A DNA stretch of 46,946 nucleotides, taken from an uncultured Clostridia bacterium. Lineage in GTDB: Bacteria > Bacillota > Clostridia > Christensenellales > UBA1242. Location: assembly GCA_944377145.1 (NCBI GenBank), contig CALWEH010000020.1, positions 1 to 46,946 of the forward strand, written 5' to 3'. The notes under the pieces were generated by a model. That model had not been told where the DNA came from. It saw nothing but the letters and a program-made list of their open reading frames with translations, and did not search any database. Position numbers and translations under genes: made by a program. Shown piece after piece: positions 1 through 11,300 of the stretch. Numbering within the stretch: the stretch's first letter is position 1; every line of letters begins with the position of its first letter.

Positions 1-2
1 GA

Positions 3-120
3 GGATGGTGATAATAGCTGTGAGGAACCACTTGTACCCATACCGAACACAAAAGTTAAGCTCACAAACGCCGAAAATATTGTACTGGAGACGGTATGAG
101 AAGATAGGAAGTTGCCATTT
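3..120 (+). rRNA. rrf: 5S ribosomal RNA
   Basis: The stretch matches the conserved 5S rRNA core: CCCATACCGAACAC, then AAGTTAAGCTC, GCCGA, and a closing AGGAAGTTGCCAT that pairs with the 5' ATGGTGA to form helix I. Length is about 117 bases, as usual. It sits at the window edge, so it is probably the last gene of an rRNA operon whose 16S and 23S genes lie outside; a stand-alone 5S gene cannot be excluded. A strong terminator follows directly. The exact ends are uncertain by a few bases. Confidence 0.93.
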
Positions 121-133
121 ACAAGAATGAGGT

Positions 134-164
134 GAGAGAGGACATATCCTCTCTCTCTTTTTTT
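134..164 (+). terminator. Rho-independent terminator of the 5S rRNA gene
   Basis: The nine-base arm GAGAGAGGA (134-142) pairs with TCCTCTCTC (147-155) around a four-base loop, followed by a T-rich run to 164. It closes the rRNA unit. Confidence 0.9.
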
Positions 165-298
165 GCTGTAGGAGGGAAGCGTTAAATGGTAAATGCTTAC
201 TTTATTTTAAAAGAGAAAAAAAAGTTGAAATTTAAAAATATGTTAATAGATTTGTGATGTAAAGGGATATATGTAATTTAAAACAAAAAGTTTTATAT

Positions 299-353
299 AA
301 TTATCTATTTTTATTATATAGATAATTGACTTTTTTATATAATATGATAAAAT
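299..353 (+). promoter_or_regulatory. Candidate promoter with overlapping inverted repeat, upstream of tatD
   Basis: A -35-like TTGACT (326-331) and a -10-like TAAAAT (348-353) are 16 bases apart. A perfect 10-base inverted repeat, AATTATCTAT (299-308) and ATAGATAATT (318-327), with a 9-base loop, ends on the first bases of the -35 box. It could be an operator or a weak hairpin terminator. The rest of 165-386 is AT-rich with no gene seen. Confidence 0.5.
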
Positions 354-386
354 TTAATTATTTAAGATTTTATTAAAAGGAATATT

Positions 387-1169
387 ATGATAGATACACA
401 TTGTCATTTAAATATGATAACAGATAAAAATGGAAAAATTGATTTTATAAAAATAGAGCAAATTTTAAAAAATATGTATGATAATAGAGTTGAAATAGCG
501 ATAACTATTGGTTCTAATTTAGATGATAGTAAAATTGGAATTCAAATTGCTAGTAAATATAAGAATATTTATTGCGCAGTTGGTGTGCACCCTGAAGGGG
601 TTGATGAATTTAATCTTGATAAGTTAGAGAGTTTAGTTAAACAAAATATTAATAGTGGTAAACTTGTTGCTATTGGAGAGATTGGGCTTGATTATTATTG
701 GAGGAAAGATAATAAATTAGAGCAAATAAAAATATTTAAACAACAAATTGAGTTGGCTAAAAAATATAATTTGCCAATTATAGTTCATTGTAGAGAGGCA
801 TTTGGAGATTGTTTAGAAATATTAAAGCAATATTCTCCATTTTTAAATGGAGGAGTTATTCATTGCTATTCAGGTTCTATTGAATGGGCTAAAGAGGTTA
901 TAAATTTAGGATTTTTAATTTCTTTTACAGGAGTTGTAACTTATTCAAATGCTAAAAATGTTCAAGAGGTTGCTAAATGGGTGGATAATGATAAATTCAT
1001 GGTTGAAACAGACTCGCCATTTTTATCTCCAGCGCCTTTTAGAGGAAAAGAAAATTGCCCATCAAATGTTGTGTATGTAGCAAAATTTATTGCAGAACTA
1101 AAAAATATTAGTTATAATAATATTGATAAAATTACCACTAAAAATGCAAAAAAATTATTTAAAATATAA
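387..1169 (+). CDS. tatD: TatD family metal-dependent hydrolase/DNase
   Basis: A metal-dependent hydrolase of the amidohydrolase (TIM-barrel) superfamily, 260 residues, the usual family length. The metal ligands are visible: H5 and H7 in DTHCHL, E98 in GEIGLDYYW, H134 in VHCREAFGD, H159 in VIHCYSG and D209 in VETDSPFLSP. Characterised homologues act as 3'-5' exonucleases or DNases in the cytoplasm; the substrate here is not known. The ATG at 387 follows an AAAGGA Shine-Dalgarno (376-381). rsmA lies 54 bases downstream on the same strand, the common tatD-rsmA order of Firmicutes, but the rnmV gene often found between or beside them is absent here. Confidence 0.93.
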   Translation: MIDTHCHLNMITDKNGKIDFIKIEQILKNMYDNRVEIAITIGSNLDDSKIGIQIASKYKNIYCAVGVHPEGVDEFNLDKLESLVKQNINSGKLVAIGEIGLDYYWRKDNKLEQIKIFKQQIELAKKYNLPIIVHCREAFGDCLEILKQYSPFLNGGVIHCYSGSIEWAKEVINLGFLISFTGVVTYSNAKNVQEVAKWVDNDKFMVETDSPFLSPAPFRGKENCPSNVVYVAKFIAELKNISYNNIDKITTKNAKKLFKI

Positions 1170-1223
1170 AAATAATATAAATAAAAAAATATTTACCAAT
1201 ATTGGCGTTATTAAAGGAATAAT

Positions 1224-2033
1224 ATGGAAAAAATAGAATATAAAAAACAATTAGGGCAAAATTTTATTTTTGATATAAATTTATTAAAATTTATAGTAGA
1301 ATCTTCTGGAGTTGGAAAAGAGGATAAAGTTATTGAAATTGGAGCTGGAGCAGGAACCTTGTCTAGTCAATTAGCAGAAAAAGCTAAAGAAGTAATTTCA
1401 TTTGAAATAGATAAAAGTTTGAAAGATAGATTAGATAATGTGGCAAGTAAATATAGTAATATAAAGTTTGTTTTTGAAGATTTTATGAAAGTGAATTTGC
1501 ATGATTATATACAAAAGAATGAAAAGATTCGTGTTGTGGCGAATATTCCTTATTACATTACAACTCCAATAATATTTAAATTGATTGAATTTTCTCAAAA
1601 TATAATAACAATGTCTTTTATGGTGCAAAAAGAGGTGGCAGAAAGATTTTGTGCTAGTATGGGAAATAAATTGTATGGAATTACTTCTGTTATATTGCAA
1701 AGTATTGCTGAAGTTAAATATGTTAGAACAATTAAAAAAGAATGTTTTACTCCAATTCCAAAAGTGGATTCAGCTTTGATTAGATTAGATTTAAATTTAA
1801 ATAAATTTGATATATTAAATTGGAATTATTTTGTTAAATTTGTACACAATTCATTTTCAATGAGAAGAAAAACTTTAGTTAATAACTTGGTAAAATCTTA
1901 TAATATAACTAGAGATGAAATAACTTCAATTTTACACTCACTTAATTTAAATGAGATGGTAAGGCCAGAAGGAATTTCAGTAGAAAATTTTATAAAATTA
2001 AGCAATATTTTCTATAAAAAATATTTAAATTAA
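1224..2033 (+). CDS. rsmA: 16S rRNA (adenine1518/1519-N6)-dimethyltransferase RsmA/KsgA
   Basis: A cytoplasmic S-adenosylmethionine-dependent enzyme that dimethylates two adjacent adenines in helix 45 of 16S rRNA during late 30S assembly. It has 269 residues, normal for the family. It starts with LGQNF, has SAM motif I at 38-44 (EIGAGAG), the catalytic NIPY at 107-110, and the C-terminal FTPIPKVDSALI segment typical of KsgA. The ATG follows AAAGGA. It is probably co-transcribed with tatD. A hairpin with T-run closes the unit at 2086-2117. Confidence 0.95.
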   Translation: MEKIEYKKQLGQNFIFDINLLKFIVESSGVGKEDKVIEIGAGAGTLSSQLAEKAKEVISFEIDKSLKDRLDNVASKYSNIKFVFEDFMKVNLHDYIQKNEKIRVVANIPYYITTPIIFKLIEFSQNIITMSFMVQKEVAERFCASMGNKLYGITSVILQSIAEVKYVRTIKKECFTPIPKVDSALIRLDLNLNKFDILNWNYFVKFVHNSFSMRRKTLVNNLVKSYNITRDEITSILHSLNLNEMVRPEGISVENFIKLSNIFYKKYLN

Positions 2034-2043
2034 TAAAAAATAT

Positions 2044-2117
2044 ATTAATTAACAGAAATAATGGTTAATTAATAAAAAATGCTCAAAAATGCTTTAAAAT
2101 AGCATTTTATTTTTTTT
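2044..2117 (+). terminator. Two hairpins after rsmA, the second a rho-independent terminator
   Basis: First, a perfect 10-base inverted repeat ATTAATTAAC (2044-2053) and GTTAATTAAT (2064-2073) lacks a T-run. Then AAAATGCT (2086-2093) pairs with AGCATTTT (2101-2108) around seven bases and is followed by a T-rich tract to about 2117. The second is the likely terminator of tatD-rsmA. Confidence 0.75.
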
Positions 2118-2213
2118 ATTTCAATATTTTTTCATATTATTTTTAATATTTTATTAAAATTTTTGCAAATATTATTTTCTTATTTAAGGTTTTTTATTTT
2201 ATAATTAATTAAT

Positions 2214-2242
2214 TTGACATCGCAAGATTGATAATTTATAAT
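2214..2242 (+). promoter_or_regulatory. Perfect-consensus sigma-A promoter of the giant surface-protein gene
   Basis: TTGACA (2214-2219), exactly 17 bases, then TATAAT (2237-2242). Both hexamers are perfect matches. Predicted transcription starts near 2249, leaving a 5' leader of about 67 bases before the ATG at 2316. No operator palindrome was seen around it. Confidence 0.88.
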
Positions 2243-2315
2243 ATTATTATAAATTGCTTATATTTATTTTAATAAAGCAGAAAATAATTAAGAAGCGTAT
2301 TTTAAGGGGTAAAAT

Positions 2316-5300
2316 ATGGTTAAAAGAATTTTAAAAATTTTTGGAATAGTATGTTTATGTGCAGTTGCTTTAGTTGGAGGAGTGGTTGCATATCTAGCTA
2401 TTACTGGAGGGTTTGATGAAGAAAAAATTCCTCCTACATCTATTAGTTTTGAATCAACTAATATGCAAGTGCTTTATGATGTTAGAGGAAGTGAAGAAGA
2501 TAATATTTTTTCATTTACTATTTTGGCCCAGCCAGAAGGTGTTACAGAGAGGGAATGTACTATTAAATTAAGCAATTCTTCATTAATTACTTTTAAGCAT
2601 AAAGTTAATGGAAAATGGGAAGATTATACTTCAAATGTCTTTTACTTAAATACTCCTATATATTTTACAGTGAATAATATAACAGATGAAAATGTCCAAA
2701 GTTATAATGATGGTAATTTAACATTAACAGTTGAAGCAAATGGATTATTGCAAACAACTATGACTATGAGTATAGATAGAAATATTACAAGTATTTCTTT
2801 TAAAGATCAAGCAAATGAAGATAATAACAAAATTACAAATGGATTATTTGGATATGAGCTTGATGCAGAATCATCTCAAAATGTTGAACAACATTTAGAA
2901 GGAGTTATCAATCAAGATTATGAACTAGAATTTTTATCTGCTCCTTTAATGGCTTTAAAACCTTTTGCTAATCGTGATGCCAAGATATATGAGATTTATT
3001 ATGTAGAAGCTGGTCAACCAAAATTACTTACTCATGAAGGTGAGGAAGTTAGGTTGCAGGTTGTTAATGACCAAGGAGAAATACATTATGAAGACTGTTC
3101 ATTTTTAAGATATGATTTAGATAGTGGTAATTACGTTTTAAATTCTGCAAATGCAACATCGTATGAATTTAAATTGGCTGCATATAAAAATTATGCAGAT
3201 CAAGAATTATATAGCACTCAAACAGATTTAAGTTTAGATGACAGACTTACATATATGCTTCAAAAAAAGGTGATTATAAATGTTAGTGGAACAGAAGCTG
3301 ACAATATATCATTTGAAAGCAATTCTAATGATATTACCTTAAATTTATTACAAGACAATAATTTTATAGTAAATAATTTTAATTTACAGGAGCCAGGATT
3401 AACAAATTTAGGCTTAACATTAACTAAACAAAGTGGAGTGGAAATTACTTCAAGATATACTGAAGTTGAATTTTTAGATAGTTCAAATTTTTATACTGGT
3501 AATTTAGAGTGGAATTTGGAAGTAACTAGCAATAGTGGAGATACAACTAGTGCAAGAATAATATTTTATAATGATACAAGTTATGGAAGCAGACGCTCTA
3601 TGGTGTTAGGAATGGCAGAGTATGGAATTGAAGAAAATATTAATTTTTACACTACTTTAACCACTGCTACATCATCAACAGGGATAGTGTATTTATTAAA
3701 ATTGCAAGACTCTATAACAAATCCTCAACATGAGATTGAATTTAGATTAACTCCAGATTCTGTTAGTGGAAAAATGTTGACCCTTATTGAGCCAACAAGT
3801 TCAACTGATTCTAAATGTATGACTATACGAGGAGAAGGTGTAGATACATCAAATTATAACGATGCTAAATTTATTTCTGGGAATAGATTGGTGTTAGGTG
3901 AAAAACGTGCAGCTCAAAATACAGATGAACAAAATGGCTTAAATACTGTAGGAGAAATATATACATTTAAAGCTTTAAGAGAAGGAGTATATTTAGTATT
4001 TTTGGGTAAAGATACATCTCAATCTCAATATGCTGAATTTATAAATCAATATTTTGAAACATCTATTCAATATGATATGGAAGATGGAAAAAATTCTATT
4101 ATAACAATAAAACCTATTGACGGAAGATTTATACAAAACTGGCAAATAAGCTTGTATGGAATTGTAGTTAATAATGATGGGTATTATAATTATACTAGAG
4201 ATTTTTATAAAGTTACATTAAATTCTGTTGGAGCTGAGGTTGAGGTTATTGGAGAAAATCAATCTGGTGTGGGTGAATTATTGTTGCCTATTATTGTTAA
4301 TGAGGATTTAGATTATTCTTCTCCTCAATATATAGATACTTTAGCTTGGGTTAATCAAGGTAGTTATACTGAAATGTTGATGTTTGCTCCAAAAGTAGAG
4401 TATTTGTTGTTAGCTGAACAACCAGCAAATTGGGAAACTAATTATACAGATTATTATTACTATGATGGCGGATATAATGGAGTTCAAGCTGAAGGGGGAG
4501 CTCCAGTCTTTACTACGAATACTTATTATAGAAAAGTTGAAAATAATTATAGATTTGTAGAACAAATTAATTTTGTTCATAATGATGTAAGATATTTTCT
4601 ATTAGGATTTATAGACGATAATAATAATTTTGTAAATCAATTAGTAGCCACAGGAATTAATTCAAATTCAAAAATTTATCCTGTTGTGCCTCAAACTAAA
4701 TATTTGACAGATCAAAAACGTTTGCAACATGCAGATGAATATGTAAATGAATTGTTAAAATCTTCAGAACGAGATATTATAAGTATAGCATATATAGATA
4801 GTGTACAAGAAAGTATTTGTATTGAAGTAAATAATAGCTTTGCACTTGGCTCAACAATATATATTTGTAATGATAATGGAAGCGGAAAGTATGTTCCAGA
4901 TACATCAGTTGGATATGTTATAACTAATTTGGAAGTTGGAGTTGATAATGTAATTATAACTACAAAAAGTAATGAAGTAGAACATATCTTTACAATTTCA
5001 TACATAGATTATGACAATACAAAATTAAATATTTTGTCTGATTATTTTAATGAAAATAAATATATTAATGTTATATCATATTTTGATTTTGGTTCAGCTC
5101 AATCAACTGTTAAACCTGATATTAATTTTTCAGGAGATTATTTTGAAAATGATGTATGTAATAGTGTTGTAGGTAATGAGTATAACATAATTGAAAGACA
5201 TGAAAATATAACATTAAATAAAGATGGAGAAATTGCTACAGAGGATAATAAAGCTGTAGGAGAATATATTGCTAAAACTGAGTTAACTATTGATATATCT

Positions 5301-8300
5301 ACAGGTAATGATATATTAAATTATATTAAAGAAAGCTTTGAATTAGTAGCACATGAATACAATCAGTTTAATGAAATGGTTAGATTTAATAGCGATGCAA
5401 TAGAGTTTTCAACAATTAATTTTATAGCTGAGGCAGAAGGTAGTGTGGCAAGATTGGAAAGTGAATTTACAGCTGTAGATACTTTAAATGATGGAAATTA
5501 TATTGTTATTGCATGGAGATATACTGCTGGACAAGAAGAAGTAGAATTTTTGGCTGATAAATTATATATCAAGTCAAGAGAAATAAATGAATATATTATA
5601 GATTTAAACAGTACAGCTTATATAGCGACCATTGAAAATAGCGAATCTATTGAAAATTGGGCAAATGTTTATTCTAATTATTACAAACAAGAAGGTGATA
5701 ATTTAGTACAAGCAAGTGGGGCTGATACTTATATCCCAAATACATATTATACATTAACTCAATATACAGGAGAAATTCGTTATCAAATAGTTGTGGGATA
5801 TAATAATGGAGAGTATACAACTATAGTGTATGCTATGGATACTATGGATAATGCGGAAAATCATTTGTATAAGCTAAATGAAGGGGTTTATGAATATATT
5901 TCTACAAGTTTAGATAAAGCTTTCGATGTGTATGAAAATGGCGGTTGGATTAATTATTTGCCATTTTATGCAGAAGATATAGAATATACTATTGAACAAA
6001 ATGATTATATTAGCACTAATAATGGAATAAATGTAATAAAAATTAGTAATCAATATGAAGATATAAATATTTATAATAATATAAATCCTTCAAAAGTAGC
6101 TACAATTAAAGTTAAAATTGTTGATGATGGTAATTTTGCATTTGATGTGGCTCAAAATATTAATTCTAATTCTAAACAAGCTGAAATAACTGTAACATTT
6201 ACATATAATGAAGGAAGTTTAATAAATCTTGCAAGTTCTTTAACAGCTCAAATAACAGATTTAGAAATACGTGATATAAATAATAATGATATTACTTCAC
6301 AATACACAAGAGTAAATGACATGTTATATGTTTTAACTAGTGAATATAATAACAATCAAGCTGGAGGCTGGACTAATTATATTGAATTGAAATACGATAA
6401 CGGCTGGATTGTATCAAGAAATTTATTTATAAATGTAGAAATGGATGTAGTGTTTAGTTGTGTGTTGGGAGAAAAACAATGTGCAATAGTATTTTCAAAT
6501 CCATATCAAATATATAAATCTACAACAAATACCACCTCAGCAATATATGGCAACACAAAATATATTTTAGCACAAGCTATAGGTGAAAATTTAGAAGTTG
6601 ATGAAAGATATTTGTATACTTTGCAAAACTTTAGTAAAGCTTATTCATTTGCAATTATAAATAATTATAATGCAGATAAAATAAATGTAGAAAGAGATGA
6701 TGGATTGCTGGTATTTAATGTCCCAAATGTTAGTGAACGAACTGCAATTACATTTACTATAACTTATAACGATGAAGCTATAGATTCGTTTACATTAGAT
6801 GTATTACCAAATGGATTTATTACAAATAATTCAAATATAACTTTAGATGATTATAATAATAATGAGTATGATTTATCTACATTAAATATAAAGTCATATA
6901 ATTCAAATATTGAATATTATTCATATAGTGAATATGTTCCAATTAATAACTTTATTGATGATAATACATATATATATCAAAATGGTGAATATGTAAAAAT
7001 TGAAGGGGAAATGCAAAATGTTCAATACTATGCGCATGCTTGGGAAGATGTAAAGGCTAGTGAATATACTTATCAAATATTTACAGATAGTGATTTTACT
7101 GAGGTATATAATGTAGATATAATAGATATAAATGTGGAAAATAATTTGTTAACAGTTTTATCTCCAATTAACTTGCAAGGAGTGTATTATATACAACTCA
7201 ATCCAAAAGTGGGAGATATAGATGTTGGAAGTGTGAAAATTGTAGTAAACACAAGGTCTAACATTTTAGCTAATAATATTGAGTTAATTGCAAAAGAAAA
7301 TGAAACTTATACATTAAATGACCTAAAAGAAATGTATAAATTATTAAGAGAAAATGATGAGTTTGTAAAAGTTGATAGCTATATAGATGGAAAAACCTAT
7401 AAAAAAGTAGGTGAAAGCTATGAATTAATGACTACAGATGAGGGTGGAGATTATTATATCCGTCAGGGAGAACTTGTAGATATATTATGGATAGACACTC
7501 TAAATACTAATTTAAAAATAACATATAATTATGATAATTTAACTATTTCGCAAAAAGGAAATGTATTAACTTATAATAATACAAATTATGAGAAGATAGA
7601 AGGTCAATATAATTTCACAAATTACATATATAATGCATTTACTAACACTATTACAGACATTAACGGAGAAAACGTTGAATTTAAAACTGCAGGTGAAAAT
7701 ATATTATATAATAATGAATTTATATACTGCAAAAATAATGCTTACATATTTGTTAATGGCAATGAAATAATAGTTATTTCAAGTGAAACTAGCGGTAAGA
7801 AAATTTATACATTCACATTAGAAAACAATGAAAGATTATATACCGTTGTAAATCTTGATGAGTTGATTAGTTTACAAATTGTGTATGATAGTTTTGGTGG
7901 GGATAATGCTGAAGAAGGAAAAGTTTGCGATATTGACTATACAATAGATTTAATATTTGATATAAATGGTGTAAACTCTTTAATTAAGTCTAATAGTTTA
8001 TCTATTTCAGTATTGCCTTATGTTGTGACAGCAAGTGAAATTGATAGAACTATAGTGGCTGGTCAAAAAATTAATTTAGATGATATTTTCTATAAAAATG
8101 ATGCTAATATTTCTTCAATTTCATATACAATAATTTCTCAAACTCTTAGTTCTACAGGAGATAATAAAATAATAGCTGTTCAGCAAGGAAATAAATATAT
8201 TGCAAATATTCAAATAACTTTAAATTATATAGATAATTCTAGCTATACATACCAAGAAGAATTGATTGTAGTAAGTCAATATATGGTAGGAATAGATTAT

Positions 8301-11300
8301 CCATTTAATATAGAAAGTGGAAGAGGAGAAAATGTATTTAATGCAAGCATAGATGAATTAACAGATGATATAAATGGCGGATATTATGATAATAGTGATA
8401 TTGCTGATTGGCTTGATAAAGATACATTTAAATTCGACCTTGCATTGAAAGGAGATATAATTAATTTAAATGAAGATAATTTGTTAAATATTTCTCGTTA
8501 TCAAGTGTATAAAAGGTTAACTTCAGCTACAACGTATGAAGCTAATAAGTATTATAGATATAATAAAGGTCAATATGAATTATTAACTTTAGATACAGCT
8601 CCTGAAGATTGGAATAATTTTGTAAATTTCTTTACAAAAGAGGTAAACAATACTCCTAGAATTGAAATAGTGGCAGTATCAGCTAGCATTGGAGGAAATC
8701 ATTTACAAAATGTTAGAAACAATATAATAATTTCAGGTTCTCAAATAGCTATATCTGGCTCATTTAGTTTAACAGGATATGTTGCATTTAAAGTGTATTA
8801 TTCTACTCAAACAGACTCTTCTTATGGATATTATTTTATAAAAATTGTTGACGACACTAATTTTGATATGGTTAGGGTAGAAGAAGGAAGAAATAGCCAA
8901 ACAATATCTATAGATGCTTCTAATTCACCTGAAATATTATCAGCTATTAGAAATAGTGGATATGATATATCTAGCGTGGCAAATATTAGTAATTCATTTA
9001 TATCAAATAATAATATTTACTTATTTATGATAGATAATTATGATAATGCTGGTAATAAATTAAATTTTGCACAAGAAGGTGAAAAATATATTTATCCAGG
9101 GCAGTTAATAGAAAATAATCAAATAATATATCAACCTAAAAGTACTAGCACTATTAAACTTGCAGTTGTATTACATAATGGAACCTCTGTTGTATACTTG
9201 TGTAATTATAACATAGTTATAACATCTAATGTAGAATTAATATTAGGAGATGGTGTAACAGAAGAAAATGAAGATTACAATGTGTATGTTGCACCTGATA
9301 TAGAATATAGTTATACCACTGCATCTAATAATTCTATTGATATAACTAGCTATATAACAATAGCTTCTCAAACATTAACAGAAGTTAAAATTGATAGTTC
9401 AAAACAATATAGTGAAGGCTTAACATTTAGCAATGTAACAGAGGCAGATACAAGTTATATATCAGTGATTTTAAATGAACAAGAGATTGCAAAAATTCAA
9501 AATAATACAATAACTTTAACTAAAGCTATTAGCACACCTGTAAGTTTTTATTTAAGTTTAACTTATTCAGGTGGATTTGTAGCATATATTAAAATCAATA
9601 TTCAAGCATACGATGAAATTAGCAATAATGGAACAGTATTTGATATTGGTCAATATCAAAATGGTACATTTAATGCTAGTAAAGATTTGTCAACAATAAT
9701 TGGAAGTTATACAGGAAATTTAACTTTACAATATTCATCTTTAAGAGATGGTGTTTATGCAGATATTCCAGAAAGTACAGGCTATATAGTGTATAAAGAT
9801 GGGGATTATTTAAACTTTGTACAAACTGCTAATACTCAAATAATTTATGTTAAAGCTATATTGAATGATATTGTACAGCCTATTGAAAGAGTGTTTAGCT
9901 TTAATATTGCACCAAGTATAAATATTGAAACTAACTTAGGTCAAGATGCTGAAAATGCAATTAGTGCAGATATTCAAAATTATGACGAAACAGCTGTATT
10001 AACTTCAACAGGTAGTAGATTAGATGTAGGAATTACTGCTAATAGCCTAACAATTTCAGCTGGTTCTACTACATGTTTAAAAGTGAATGTAGGCAATATA
10101 TCAAGTGTTAAATTTAATTTATATGATTCTACTCAATTAGCTAATCAATATTTCACTTCAAATGGTGAAATAGAATTAACTTCTAGTGGTAAATTAACAT
10201 TTGTTCACTCTGCAAAAGATGTAAATTTAAGGTTATATATCACAATAATAAATGGAGATTTATCATACGATCAAATAGTTTTATATATAACTTTGCCAAA
10301 AACTTATGATATAGAGTCTGTGTATAGAGTAAATGGTGCAACTTATGAAACTATGGTACAAACTTCTTCAATAGATTTAACATTGGGCAGTGATAATGAT
10401 ATTACAACACATTTATTTGGAAGCGAAAGTGCAGATATAACAGATGTTAATAAATCAAGATTTAAAATAACATTGGTAAATGGAAATAGTTATTATGGAG
10501 AAGAAAATTTAGCTGGATTAGGTGTTGTAGACAAAACAAATCCAAATTATTTATCAATAACAGAAGACGTTTCTTCTACAACAGGAATTGTGAATATAAG
10601 TTATGATATATTAACATTTAATTCAACTGGTATAGCAGTGCTAAATATAAAAAATTTTACAATGGATAATGCTATAACTTATCAAATAAATGTTCAAACA
10701 GCTGAGGCAGATTATAACAATATTACATTTAATTCAAATTTATTAACAATTAAAGATGAAAGTTTAGGTGAATACATTTCTTCTACTACAAGTCAATTAA
10801 CTTCAGGCTTTATATTTGCTTATACTCCTTATCAAATAAATTCTACTGATGGGCAGTATGGTAATATAATAGCTGTATTGGAAGAAGGTTCTGCTTCGCT
10901 TACATTTAAAGTTAATGAAGATGAGCGTTTTAGAAATCAAATATTGATAGATTCTATAAGCTTAAGCGGTAATTTTGCAAAATTTACAGTTTATATAATT
11001 ACAATGAATGGAATTAGTAAAACTGTAACTTTGATTGTTACAAATTTAGATATACAATATGGTTATAGCCCTGAAAATGATTTTGAAGAGGTTTATGCAA
11101 ATACTGAAGGATATAAATTTACAGATAATATTTCTTCAGGAAAACCAAGGTTAAGCATAACAAATAATACTGATGATATTTTAACGACAGGAGGTTACAG
11201 TTTTGACTATTTAGGTTCTACTATTGGAATTATAAATTCTATAGAAGATGATTTTGTTCCAACTTATTCACCAGATAATAAAGATATGATTGATTATGAT

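Noticed and set aside
1431..1700. Minus-strand open frame inside rsmA
   Set aside because: Shadow of a well-supported gene, no Shine-Dalgarno, implausible composition.
4712..5005. Minus-strand open frame inside the giant gene
   Set aside because: Antisense frame arising from AT-rich codon bias; no start signals. The same applies to 13178-13585.
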